Source: Thermodesulfovibrio sp.
GTDB taxonomy: Bacteria > Nitrospirota > Thermodesulfovibrionia > Thermodesulfovibrionales > JdFR-85
Assembly (NCBI GenBank): GCA_027050975.1
Contig: JALUAR010000049.1
Span: 1-5,502 of the forward strand
DNA: 5,502 nt
Direction: 5' to 3'
Part shown: positions 1 to 4,187 of the stretch, piece after piece
How the letters are laid out: each line of letters begins with the position of its first letter
Numbering within the stretch: the first letter of the stretch is position 1
The notes under the pieces: generated by a model
Seen by the model: the letters and a program-made list of their open reading frames with translations, nothing else
What the model was told of the DNA's origin: nothing
Database searches by the model: none
Translations under genes and position numbers: made by a program

Positions 1-27
1 GAAATAGCGAATCTATTGATACACTGA
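1..27 (+). CDS. 3' tail of an upstream nif gene, possibly nifN (partial)
   Basis: The first reading frame runs from the window edge to a TGA at 25-27 and encodes only EIANLLIH. NifE/NifN-type proteins often end in a helix of this character (an E-I-x-N-L-hydrophobic pattern), and nifN commonly lies directly upstream of nifX, so a nifN end is plausible. Eight residues cannot establish identity. The stop lies 23 bases before the nifX Shine-Dalgarno, the spacing expected inside an operon. An alternative is that the third frame, which is also open from base 1 into nifX, is the genuine upstream coding frame. Confidence 0.3.
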   Translation, partial: EIANLLIH

Positions 28-50
28 CCCTCAAAGGGGCAGTGCGACAG

Positions 51-57
51 AGGAGGT
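51..57 (+). promoter_or_regulatory. Shine-Dalgarno deciding the nifX start
   Basis: AGGAGGT ends five bases before the GTG at 63 and lies downstream of the in-frame GTG at 42. It therefore selects the shorter, 131-residue NifX. Confidence 0.8.
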
Positions 58-62
58 GTACT

Positions 63-458
63 GTGAAGGTAGGTTTTGCAACTACAGACGGTAAACATGT
101 GGATGAGCATTTCGGAAGGGCCGGTATGTTTGCAATATATGAAATAACAGAGGATGGTTACAGTTTTATTGAAATCAGAAGGTTTGCCGAAGGCAGAGAC
201 ACGGCAGTGGAGGAGACCAGAGGGCAGGGAGAGATTCACGAGGACAGGGTCCAGAGCAAAGTTGACCGACTCTCTGATTGCAAGCTTATATATCTTACAG
301 AAATAGGAACTCCCTCGGCAGCCAGACTGTCAAGGAAGGGCATAATGCCTGTAAAGGTGAAGGAGGTGGTTACCATTGAGGAGGCATTAAAGAAGCTCCT
401 TGATACTTTAAGAACCTCGCCACCGCCGTGGCTGAGAAAGGCAATGAATAACACATAG
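63..458 (+). CDS. nifX: NifX, FeMo-cofactor carrier/biosynthesis protein
   Basis: This gene encodes a 131-residue cytoplasmic NifX-type protein. The family binds NifB-co and VK-cluster intermediates and hands them along the FeMo-cofactor assembly path between NifB and NifEN. The N-terminus carries the family signature FATTDGKHVDEHFG (residues 5-18), the middle has a conserved Cys73 in DCKLIYL followed by GTPSAARL, and the C-terminus has the hallmark PPPWLRKA (120-127). I chose GTG at 63 because a strong AGGAGGT (51-57) precedes it at normal spacing and the protein then begins at the first beta strand. An in-frame GTG at 42 would add seven residues without a ribosome site. Residues 43-66 are charged and slightly longer than in proteobacterial NifX. 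It is followed by nifI1 in the same orientation. NafY and the NifB C-terminal domain share this fold, but the PPPWLRKA end favours NifX. Confidence 0.9.
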   Translation: MKVGFATTDGKHVDEHFGRAGMFAIYEITEDGYSFIEIRRFAEGRDTAVEETRGQGEIHEDRVQSKVDRLSDCKLIYLTEIGTPSAARLSRKGIMPVKVKEVVTIEEALKKLLDTLRTSPPPWLRKAMNNT

Positions 459-488
459 GGCAATAGGCGAAAGGCTATAGGCGATAGG
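458..488 (-). repeat. Degenerate CCTATNG heptamer array, left arm
   Basis: Read on the minus strand from 488 to 458, this stretch is four consecutive heptamers, CCTATCG, CCTATAG, CCTTTCG and CCTATTG, plus a trailing CCC. It begins at the last base of the nifX stop codon. It forms an inverted pair with the array at 506-536: aligning the two arms gives 23 identical positions out of 31, with a 17-base spacer at 489-505, so the transcript could fold into a long imperfect hairpin. Short heptamer repeats between genes are known from cyanobacteria (STRR elements) and other bacteria. Whether this one is multicopy in its genome cannot be seen here. Confidence 0.7.
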
Positions 489-505
489 AAAGAATTTTAT
501 TTATC

Positions 506-536
506 CCTATTGCCCATGGCCTATAACCTCTTGCCT
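506..536 (+). repeat. Degenerate CCTATNG heptamer array, right arm
   Basis: On the plus strand this is CCTATTG, CCCATGG, CCTATAA and CCTCTTG followed by CCT, four heptamers of the same degenerate consensus as the left arm but facing it. The outer ten bases of the left arm (458-467) and the first ten of this arm (506-515) are exact reverse complements. The pair lies between nifX and nifI1, where it could attenuate or stabilise the downstream message. No T-run follows, so a classical terminator is unlikely. Confidence 0.7.
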
Positions 537-559
537 GAAAACATAAGGAGGAAAGAGAG

Positions 560-877
560 ATGAAGATGATCAGGGCATTCATAAGGCCGGAAAAGGAACA
601 GGAAGTGGTGCTGGCTCTGGAGGGAGCAGGCTTCCCTTCAGTGACAAAGATGCCGGTATTCGGAAGGGGCAAGCAGAAGGGACTTCAGGTTGGTCCTGTG
701 CATTATGACGAGCTACCAAAGACCCTTTTGATGATTGTTGTTGATGATGAGGACGAGTCCAAGGTGGTAAAACTGATTCAGGACAAGGCGAGAACAGGTT
801 TTATTGGTGACGGAAAGATCTTTGTCAGTCCTGTAGAGAGTGCCTATACAGTGAGAACAGGGGAGGCTGGTCTATGA
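560..877 (+). CDS. nifI1: NifI1, PII-family nitrogenase regulator
   Basis: The product is a 105-residue GlnB/PII-family protein of the NifI1 (GlnB-like 1) class. With NifI2 it forms a hetero-oligomer that binds dinitrogenase and blocks its activity when nitrogen is sufficient; 2-oxoglutarate and ATP relieve the block. It opens with MKMIRAFIRPEK (1-12), then FGRGKQKG (34-41), the NifI1 T-loop containing HYDELPKT (48-55), and the nucleotide-binding B-loop GDGKIFVSPVE (83-93) followed by YTVRTGE (96-102). These NifI1-specific strings separate it from ordinary GlnB/GlnK. A good AAGGAGG (545-551) lies eight bases before the ATG. Its last codon overlaps the start of nifI2 as ATGA, implying coupled translation in equal amounts. 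No ammonium transporter gene is adjacent, which also argues against GlnK. Confidence 0.93.
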   Translation: MKMIRAFIRPEKEQEVVLALEGAGFPSVTKMPVFGRGKQKGLQVGPVHYDELPKTLLMIVVDDEDESKVVKLIQDKARTGFIGDGKIFVSPVESAYTVRTGEAGL

Positions 878-1290
878 AGGAGATTACGGCAATCATAAGA
901 AGGGACAAGGTGCCTGAGACAAAAAGGGTGCTTGAAGAGCTTGGCTATCCGTCGCTGACAATTCAGAGTGTTGAAGGAAGAGGTAAGCAAAAAGGTGATA
1001 TGTGCGCTGAGATGGACTCGGAGATGCCCGAGAGTTTCTGTACAGCAGCCAAACTGAAACCCACACCATCCACATATGCCCTTGAGCATACCCTGCCTAA
1101 GGCTGCCCTTTATGTGCCGAAGAAACTGCTCACTATTGTGGTGCCAGATGATGTTGTAACAAAGCTTGTAAAGGCAATAATAAAGGTTAACCAGACAGGA
1201 AAGCATGGAGACGGAAAGATATTTGTATCACCGATAGAGGGTGCCGTAAGGATAAGAACGGATGAGCGTGATGGTGAGGCAATAGCATAA
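874..1290 (+). CDS. nifI2: NifI2, PII-family nitrogenase regulator with long T-loop
   Basis: The product is a 138-residue PII-family protein of the NifI2 class, partner of NifI1 in post-translational nitrogenase switch-off. The PII core is seen in MKEITAIIRRDK (1-12), EGRGKQKG (34-41), the B-loop HGDGKIFVSPIEGA (111-124) and RIRTDERDGEA (126-136). The region between (about 42-85) is the expanded T-loop that makes NifI2 longer than the usual 105-112-residue PII protein. It includes cysteines at 44 and 56 and the segment LPKAALYVPKKLLTIVV. The ATG at 874 overlaps the nifI1 stop by four bases, and a GGGGAGG (860-866) inside nifI1 serves as its ribosome site. The last residues, DGEAIA, form a short C-terminal tail. 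Seventeen bases separate it from fdxB. Confidence 0.93.
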   Translation: MKEITAIIRRDKVPETKRVLEELGYPSLTIQSVEGRGKQKGDMCAEMDSEMPESFCTAAKLKPTPSTYALEHTLPKAALYVPKKLLTIVVPDDVVTKLVKAIIKVNQTGKHGDGKIFVSPIEGAVRIRTDERDGEAIA

Positions 1291-1307
1291 TTGTTTGGGA
1301 GGATATC

Positions 1308-1586
1308 ATGAATAGGGTCGTGAGCTATACAAGAGGCGGTGAGCCCTGGACGCCAAGGTTTTTAGAGTCGATTGACTTTGAAAGATGTATAGGTTGTGGC
1401 CGCTGTTACAAGGTATGTGGCAGGGGAGTCCTGACGCTGATTGAAAAGCCCTTTGAGGGTGAGGATGAATATGGCGATGACATGGGTAACAAGGTAATGT
1501 CTGTTGCAAACCCTCAAAAATGTATAGGCTGTGAGGCATGTGCAAGGGTATGTACAAGGAGGTGTCACAAACATATTGAGGTATGA
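1308..1586 (+). CDS. fdxB: FdxB, nif-specific 2[4Fe-4S] ferredoxin (ferredoxin III)
   Basis: The product is a 92-residue ferredoxin of the nif-associated FdxB (ferredoxin III) family, a soluble low-potential electron carrier thought to serve nitrogenase or cofactor assembly. Cluster motif 1 is CIGCGRCYKVC (Cys27, 30, 33, 37) and motif 2 is CIGCEACARVC (Cys72, 75, 78, 82). The usual proline after the fourth cysteine is replaced by Gly in motif 1 and Thr in motif 2; the Gly is normal for this family. An additional Cys86 in the final TRRCHKH is also typical. The two motifs are separated by an acidic linker (GEDEYGDD, 51-58) and VMSVANPQK, both family hallmarks. GGGAGG (1297-1302) precedes the ATG by five bases. 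It appears to be the last gene of the nif operon, since a hairpin follows at once. Confidence 0.92.
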   Translation: MNRVVSYTRGGEPWTPRFLESIDFERCIGCGRCYKVCGRGVLTLIEKPFEGEDEYGDDMGNKVMSVANPQKCIGCEACARVCTRRCHKHIEV

Positions 1587-1587
1587 A

Positions 1588-1614
1588 AAGCCACAGGAGG
1601 GTATCCTGTGGCTT
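1588..1614. terminator. Bidirectional terminator between fdxB and the two-CW gene
   Basis: An 11-bp perfect stem, AAGCCACAGGA (1588-1598) pairing with TCCTGTGGCTT (1604-1614), encloses a five-base loop. It fills the gap between two convergent genes ending at 1586 and 1616. On the minus strand the stem is followed by CTTTTC, a usable U-run for the two-CW gene. On the plus strand the following GTTATC is a weaker run, so termination of the nif operon relies mostly on the strong stem. Confidence 0.85.
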
Positions 1615-1615
1615 G

Positions 1616-1939
1616 TTATCTTCGGGCTGACGGTTTCCTTTTTTTGATCTTTACGCTGTTTATAAACCCGAATCCCTCCTCCTCGAGCACCTTCTGGTGA
1701 AATTCGCATTCAAGGCAGGAGGATATTTTGTGTGCCTCGGTACAGTCAACAAACTTGGATTTGTAGGCTCCGTAGGTGCCTGCAATGATCCAGCAGATTC
1801 TTCCACCGTTTATACCGCCATTTACCTTATGCAGTCTGGTGGTAAGAGGAGCCTTGCAGACTCCTAATTTGTCGACATTTGCTCCTCCGGGCTCCCGGCC
1901 GCATTTGATATATTCCCAGCAATTCAATTTTTTATGCAC
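1616..1939 (-). CDS. Two-CW domain cysteine-rich protein
   Basis: This small cytoplasmic protein (107 residues from the preferred start) has two Cys-Trp motifs. NCWEYIKCGREPGG lies near the N-terminus, and RICWIIAGTYG begins about 42 residues after the first CW. Further cysteines lie in LGVCKAP, VDCTEAH and SCLECEFHQ, giving seven in all, and the family ending FHQKVLEEEG follows. The pattern matches the two-CW family of anaerobic bacteria, whose biochemical role is unknown; clustered cysteines suggest metal or Fe-S binding, which is inference. Two starts compete. GTG at 1951 has GAGG touching it, too close to work. GTG at 1937-1939 has GAGGGG four bases upstream and places the first CW motif near the N-terminus as in relatives, so I prefer it. 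The tail KKRKPSARR is strongly basic. It has its own promoter at 1973-2001 and is convergent with fdxB. Confidence 0.82.
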   Translation of the reverse strand: MHKKLNCWEYIKCGREPGGANVDKLGVCKAPLTTRLHKVNGGINGGRICWIIAGTYGAYKSKFVDCTEAHKISSCLECEFHQKVLEEEGFGFINSVKIKKRKPSARR

Positions 1940-1972
1940 TTTTCCCCTCACCCTCGGTAAAGCATATACTTT

Positions 1973-2001
1973 AAAATAATCTTTTTTATATGAATTGTCA
2001 A
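1973..2001 (-). promoter_or_regulatory. Sigma70-type promoter of the two-CW gene
   Basis: On the minus strand a perfect -35 TTGACA (2001-1996) is followed after exactly 17 bases by a -10 TATTTT (1978-1973, four of six consensus positions). Transcription would begin near 1966, leaving a leader of roughly 27 bases to the GTG at 1939. This suggests the gene is transcribed independently of the RuvC-like gene upstream. Confidence 0.6.
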
Positions 2002-2004
2002 TAG

Positions 2005-2067
2005 AAAAATTAGGATTTCTTATAGCTCGATTGGGAAATATTTTGATCCCGTTATAATTTCATCCTA
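2005..2067 (-). terminator. Possible AT-rich terminator after the RuvC-like gene
   Basis: On the minus strand, starting at the stop codon, three nested complementary pairs occur: TAGGAT with ATCCTA (2067-2062 and 2016-2011), TTATA with TATAA (2057-2053 and 2024-2020), and GGGA with TCCC (2050-2047 and 2036-2033). A run of five T (2009-2005) follows just before the next promoter. The stem is imperfect with internal loops, so its strength is doubtful. Position and the trailing T-run are the main support. Confidence 0.3.
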
Positions 2068-2532
2068 TTTTCTGATATGCTGGGGCAGTTTGGTGAGCCA
2101 GCCTCTTTCAAGGACAGCCCAGAGTCCGATCAGGATGGCCTCGGCAGCATCATGCCGCAGAGAGGTGGGTCGTGTAGCTCCTGACCACTCAATGACCCTT
2201 CGAGCCAGTATATCAGCATTCCTCTTTGCGATAGAGCCACTCCGTTGCTCTCGCTGGTAGAGTAGTTTCTCCCTCCACTGTTCGGCATCGATTCGTATCA
2301 CCTGGATACCCCTCCGTTTTGCCTCTTTTTGCCATATCTCGGCAATAGTTCCGCCACCTTCAAGGACAATGCAGCAAAGTTCTGGAATCTCATTAAGCAG
2401 AGTGCTGACTCCACGTTTCAGGCGCGAGAGGGTGCCGAAGTTCCTGGAGCGGTACCAGCAGAGTCTACCGTCCTCTCCGTAAAGTGCAATGCCTGTTCTA
2501 AGGCCCAGGTCTATGGCGAGTAGATATTCCAA
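2065..2532 (-). CDS. Stand-alone RuvC-like / RNase H-fold putative nuclease
   Basis: The product is a 155-residue protein with the retroviral-integrase/RNase H fold arrangement of RuvC-type resolvases. Candidate metal-binding acidic residues are Asp8 in LLAIDLGLRTGIAL, Glu58 in CIVLEGGG, and Asp128 with Glu131 in LRHDAAEAILIGLW, matching the D...E...DxxD/E pattern. A lysine (Lys103) in SIAKRNAD could match a RuvC DNA-contact lysine. RuvC itself is about 160-170 residues, so the length fits, but the sequence is not that of housekeeping RuvC and no ruvA or ruvB is nearby. Cleavage of branched DNA is inference. The start appears to be TTG at 2530-2532: an in-frame TAG lies nine bases upstream and the first beta strand begins at residue 4, so no other start keeps Asp8. 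No Shine-Dalgarno is visible. It is divergent from rubrerythrin and shares a control region with it. Confidence 0.72.
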   Translation of the reverse strand: MEYLLAIDLGLRTGIALYGEDGRLCWYRSRNFGTLSRLKRGVSTLLNEIPELCCIVLEGGGTIAEIWQKEAKRRGIQVIRIDAEQWREKLLYQREQRSGSIAKRNADILARRVIEWSGATRPTSLRHDAAEAILIGLWAVLERGWLTKLPQHIRK

Positions 2533-2534
2533 GT

Positions 2535-2548
2535 TAAGCTACGGCTTA
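2535..2548 (-). other. Small leader hairpin at the TTG start of the RuvC-like gene
   Basis: On the minus strand TAAGC and GCTTA (2548-2544 and 2539-2535) can pair around a four-base loop CGTA, ending two bases before the TTG start. It occupies the place where a Shine-Dalgarno would normally lie. A five-base stem is weak, so a role in limiting translation is only a suggestion. Confidence 0.3.
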
Positions 2549-2578
2549 CAGGTAAAAAAGCAGATTTTAAAATTTCGA

Positions 2579-2607
2579 TCGATAAATTTGTTGTAATGAG
2601 ATATAAT
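2579..2607 (+). promoter_or_regulatory. Promoter of the rubrerythrin gene
   Basis: A consensus -10 TATAAT lies at 2602-2607, with a weak -35 TCGATA (2579-2584, four of six) at 17-base spacing. Transcription would start near 2614, leaving about 42 bases to the ATG. The poor -35 next to a perfect -10 suggests a regulated promoter. It overlaps the divergent minus-strand promoter. Confidence 0.5.
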
Positions 2608-2611
2608 CATT
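2595..2611. promoter_or_regulatory. Candidate operator over both divergent -10 elements
   Basis: AATGA (2595-2599) and TCATT (2607-2611) form an inverted repeat with a seven-base spacer containing most of the plus-strand TATAAT, and it touches the minus-strand -10. PerR/Fur-type repressors often bind AT-rich dyads at rubrerythrin promoters, but this sequence is only a loose match and the assignment is inference. Confidence 0.3.
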
Positions 2612-2637
2612 GTATATCCATAATTCCGAGAAGTCAA
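2609..2637 (-). promoter_or_regulatory. Sigma70-type promoter of the RuvC-like gene
   Basis: On the minus strand TTGACT (2637-2632, five of six) is followed after 17 bases by TACAAT (2614-2609, five of six). Transcription would start near 2602, giving a leader of about 70 bases. Its -10 element lies directly beside the -10 of the oppositely directed rubrerythrin promoter. Confidence 0.6.
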
Positions 2638-2642
2638 TTCCA

Positions 2643-2649
2643 GGGAGGG
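2643..2649 (+). promoter_or_regulatory. Shine-Dalgarno deciding the rubrerythrin start
   Basis: GGGAGGG ends six bases before the ATG at 2656. It lies downstream of the in-frame ATG at 2596, showing that the shorter 167-residue form is the real protein. Confidence 0.8.
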
Positions 2650-2655
2650 AAAGCC

Positions 2656-3159
2656 ATGCGTAAAATGACGAAAGAGAACCTTAAGGCAGCCTTTTCAGGT
2701 GAAAGCCAGGCCCATATGAAGTACATGATATTTGCAGACAAGGCTGCTGATGAGGGGTTTAAGAATATCTCCAGGCTCTTTACAGCCATTGCCTTTGCAG
2801 AAAGGGTGCATGCAGCAAACCATCTTAATGCTCTTAACGGAGTAAGTCTGACCATAGAGAATCTGGATGTGGCAATTGATGGCGAGAATTTTGAGGTTGA
2901 AGAGATGTATCCTGCATACAAATCTGTTGCAGAAATGCAGGATGAACAGAAGGCGGTCAATTCCATGTACTATGCCCTTGAGGCGGAAAAGATCCATGCC
3001 TCTTTATACTCAGAGGCCAAAGAGGCTGTTAAGGCTGGAAAGGATCTGGAGTTAGAAGAGATAAGCATATGTCCTGTATGCGGCTATACAACACTGGATA
3101 AGGCGCCCGAGAGATGCCCTGTTTGCGGTGTCCAGGGAGATAGATTCAGGAAGTTCTGA
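2656..3159 (+). CDS. rbr: Rubrerythrin
   Basis: The product is a 167-residue cytoplasmic rubrerythrin, a non-haem diiron peroxidase that reduces hydrogen peroxide to water using electrons from rubredoxin or NADH:rubredoxin reductase in anaerobes. The ferritin-like four-helix domain (about 5-125) carries the iron-ligand motifs: Glu16 in SGESQAHMKY, Glu49 and His52 in FAERVHAANH, Glu80 and Glu83 in FEVEEMYP, and Glu111 with His114 in LEAEKIHASLY. The C-terminal rubredoxin-like domain has CPVCG (Cys139, 142) and CPVCG (Cys154, 157). An in-frame ATG at 2596 would add 20 residues, but it sits inside the promoter -10 region. The ATG at 2656 has GGGAGGG (2643-2649) at ideal spacing and gives the family N-terminus MTKENLKAAF close behind it. 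It is divergent from the RuvC-like gene and convergent with the 3177-3416 gene. It could help protect oxygen-sensitive enzymes such as nitrogenase, though it is not in that operon. Confidence 0.95.
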   Translation: MRKMTKENLKAAFSGESQAHMKYMIFADKAADEGFKNISRLFTAIAFAERVHAANHLNALNGVSLTIENLDVAIDGENFEVEEMYPAYKSVAEMQDEQKAVNSMYYALEAEKIHASLYSEAKEAVKAGKDLELEEISICPVCGYTTLDKAPERCPVCGVQGDRFRKF

Positions 3160-3176
3160 GATTTTAGCCTCCTGAC

Positions 3177-3416
3177 TTAAAACTTCATAAACCAGTCTTG
3201 TGTATCCTCGTCCAGATAGACGAGGTACTCCATACCTTTGTGGTCTTTCAATCGGAAGAATCTCCTTCTCTTTCTTGTTTCAAACTCCTCCTCAACCCAT
3301 CGGTCGACAACTTCTACCGGAACTGACTCGTCATTGAATATAAGTACCAGGGGTCTTTCCCCTCCCTTTGAGCCGGAGTATTCACGGACCATAATTCTTC
3401 TGAATTCACCACTCAT
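3177..3416 (-). CDS. Small conserved-looking protein of unknown function (79 aa)
   Basis: I do not firmly recognise this 79-residue protein. It has no signal peptide, membrane segment or cysteine. After a basic, probably flexible start (MSGEFRRIMVREYSGSKGG), residues 20-79 look like a compact beta-rich domain: RPLVLIFN, then VPVEVVDRWVEEEFE, a basic stretch RKRRRFFRL, then MEYLVYLDEDTQDWFMKF. The order 'RP-strand, v-DRW, R-rich yFr, G-x-Y-x-vY-x-D, W' resembles small DUF6504-type proteins, some of which lie near DNA-repair genes; that is recall of a pattern, not a search result. Its ATG overlaps the TGA of the metallophosphoesterase gene (ATGA), so the two are translationally coupled and probably made together. 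It is the last gene of the minus-strand operon, ending 17 bases from the convergent rubrerythrin stop. Confidence 0.7.
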   Translation of the reverse strand: MSGEFRRIMVREYSGSKGGERPLVLIFNDESVPVEVVDRWVEEEFETRKRRRFFRLKDHKGMEYLVYLDEDTQDWFMKF

Positions 3417-4171
3417 ACGATCTTTAACTGTTTTAACAATTCTGTTTTTCTTCCCCTCGAATCGATTACAATCATTGTGTCGAGATCAAGCACAGCAATC
3501 GCATCCCTCAGGGCAATACATATCTTGTTGTTCCTGATCAGTGGACTATCAAGGTGATAATGGCCGTAGATGACTAATTTGCCATATTCAGCCCTGTCAT
3601 GAAGAAACTCCTCATCTCCCCAGACGAGGAAATAATCAGTAAAGAGGCTCTGCTCTGCTAAATCCAATCCCTTTTCTATCCCTGCATGACTGAAGAAAAA
3701 CTCACCAAGCTGGTAAGTGGCAACGGTGCTTCGCATAAACTCCAGATGTTCCTCTGGAAAAAGCCTTTGAATGAACCTTCTGGAGCCCTCTTTATTAAGC
3801 CTGTAGGTCTCGTGTTCGTCGGAGTAATAATATTCCGTATCCTTCGAATAAATCAGTTCGGGATTAACCCCGTAGGATCTGATGCAGGCCCTTCCCTCTC
3901 CGTACTCAAGCCACATGTACCAGTATTCGCAGTTTCCCTGAAGAAGCTGCAGAATAATCTCCTCATGATTGCCCTTAAGAAAAATATTATCAGGGTTCTT
4001 TTTCAGTTCGCAAAGAAGACTGAGAACATCCTTTGATCTTTTCCCGCGATTTATATAATCACCTAAGAAGATAAGAGTGTCCGATGAGCTGTAGTTTGCA
4101 TAATCCAGAGCCTTAAGAAGGGCCTCATACTGGCCGTGTATGTCGCTAATGACGAGTACTCTTTTATTCAT
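3413..4171 (-). CDS. Calcineurin-like (ApaH/PPP-type) metallophosphoesterase
   Basis: The product is a 252-residue soluble dinuclear-metal phosphoesterase. The motifs come in family order: SDIHG (Asp10, His12), GDYINRG (Asp38), GNHEE (Asn68, His69), SHAG (His162) and GHYH (His204, His206). Between them, WYMWLEYGEGRACIRSYG (84-101) and VWGDEEFL (183-190) match the region of bacterial PrpA/PrpB and ApaH-like enzymes that shapes the substrate pocket. Known relatives dephosphorylate phosphoproteins or split diadenosine tetraphosphate; sequence alone does not decide. The usual second Asp of GDxxDRG is Asn41, a change also found in some ApaH-type proteins. The ATG at 4171 has no clear Shine-Dalgarno. 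It lies only 16 bases after the stop of the membrane nucleotidyltransferase gene, so translation may depend on that gene. Its stop overlaps the next start. The grouping suggests it removes or hydrolyses what the transferase makes, which is inference. Confidence 0.9.
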   Translation of the reverse strand: MNKRVLVISDIHGQYEALLKALDYANYSSSDTLIFLGDYINRGKRSKDVLSLLCELKKNPDNIFLKGNHEEIILQLLQGNCEYWYMWLEYGEGRACIRSYGVNPELIYSKDTEYYYSDEHETYRLNKEGSRRFIQRLFPEEHLEFMRSTVATYQLGEFFFSHAGIEKGLDLAEQSLFTDYFLVWGDEEFLHDRAEYGKLVIYGHYHLDSPLIRNNKICIALRDAIAVLDLDTMIVIDSRGRKTELLKQLKIV

Positions 4172-4187
4172 TGGAATAACACTGGTG

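Noticed and set aside
42..62. Upstream GTG start for nifX at 42
   Set aside because: It has no Shine-Dalgarno, and the seven added residues precede the conserved first strand. The AGGAGGT lies between this codon and the better GTG at 63.
458..536. CRISPR-like array
   Set aside because: The heptamer units are directly abutting and degenerate, without unique spacers, and the two arrays are in opposite orientation. No cas gene is nearby.
844..1206. 120-residue minus-strand open frame
   Set aside because: It is entirely antisense to nifI2 and the end of nifI1, which are unmistakable PII genes. Its composition (many Cys, His, Leu) is typical of a shadow frame.
2569..2589. AAATTT-flanked CGATCG palindrome as an operator
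   Set aside because: The flanking AAATTT blocks do not align symmetrically about the CGATCG centre, so there is no true extended dyad. It is more likely AT-rich promoter context.
3150..3186. GAAGTT / AACTTC inverted repeat spanning the convergent stops of rubrerythrin and the 79-residue gene
   Set aside because: The arms are six bases around a 25-base loop with no internal pairing and no T-run, too weak to call a terminator.
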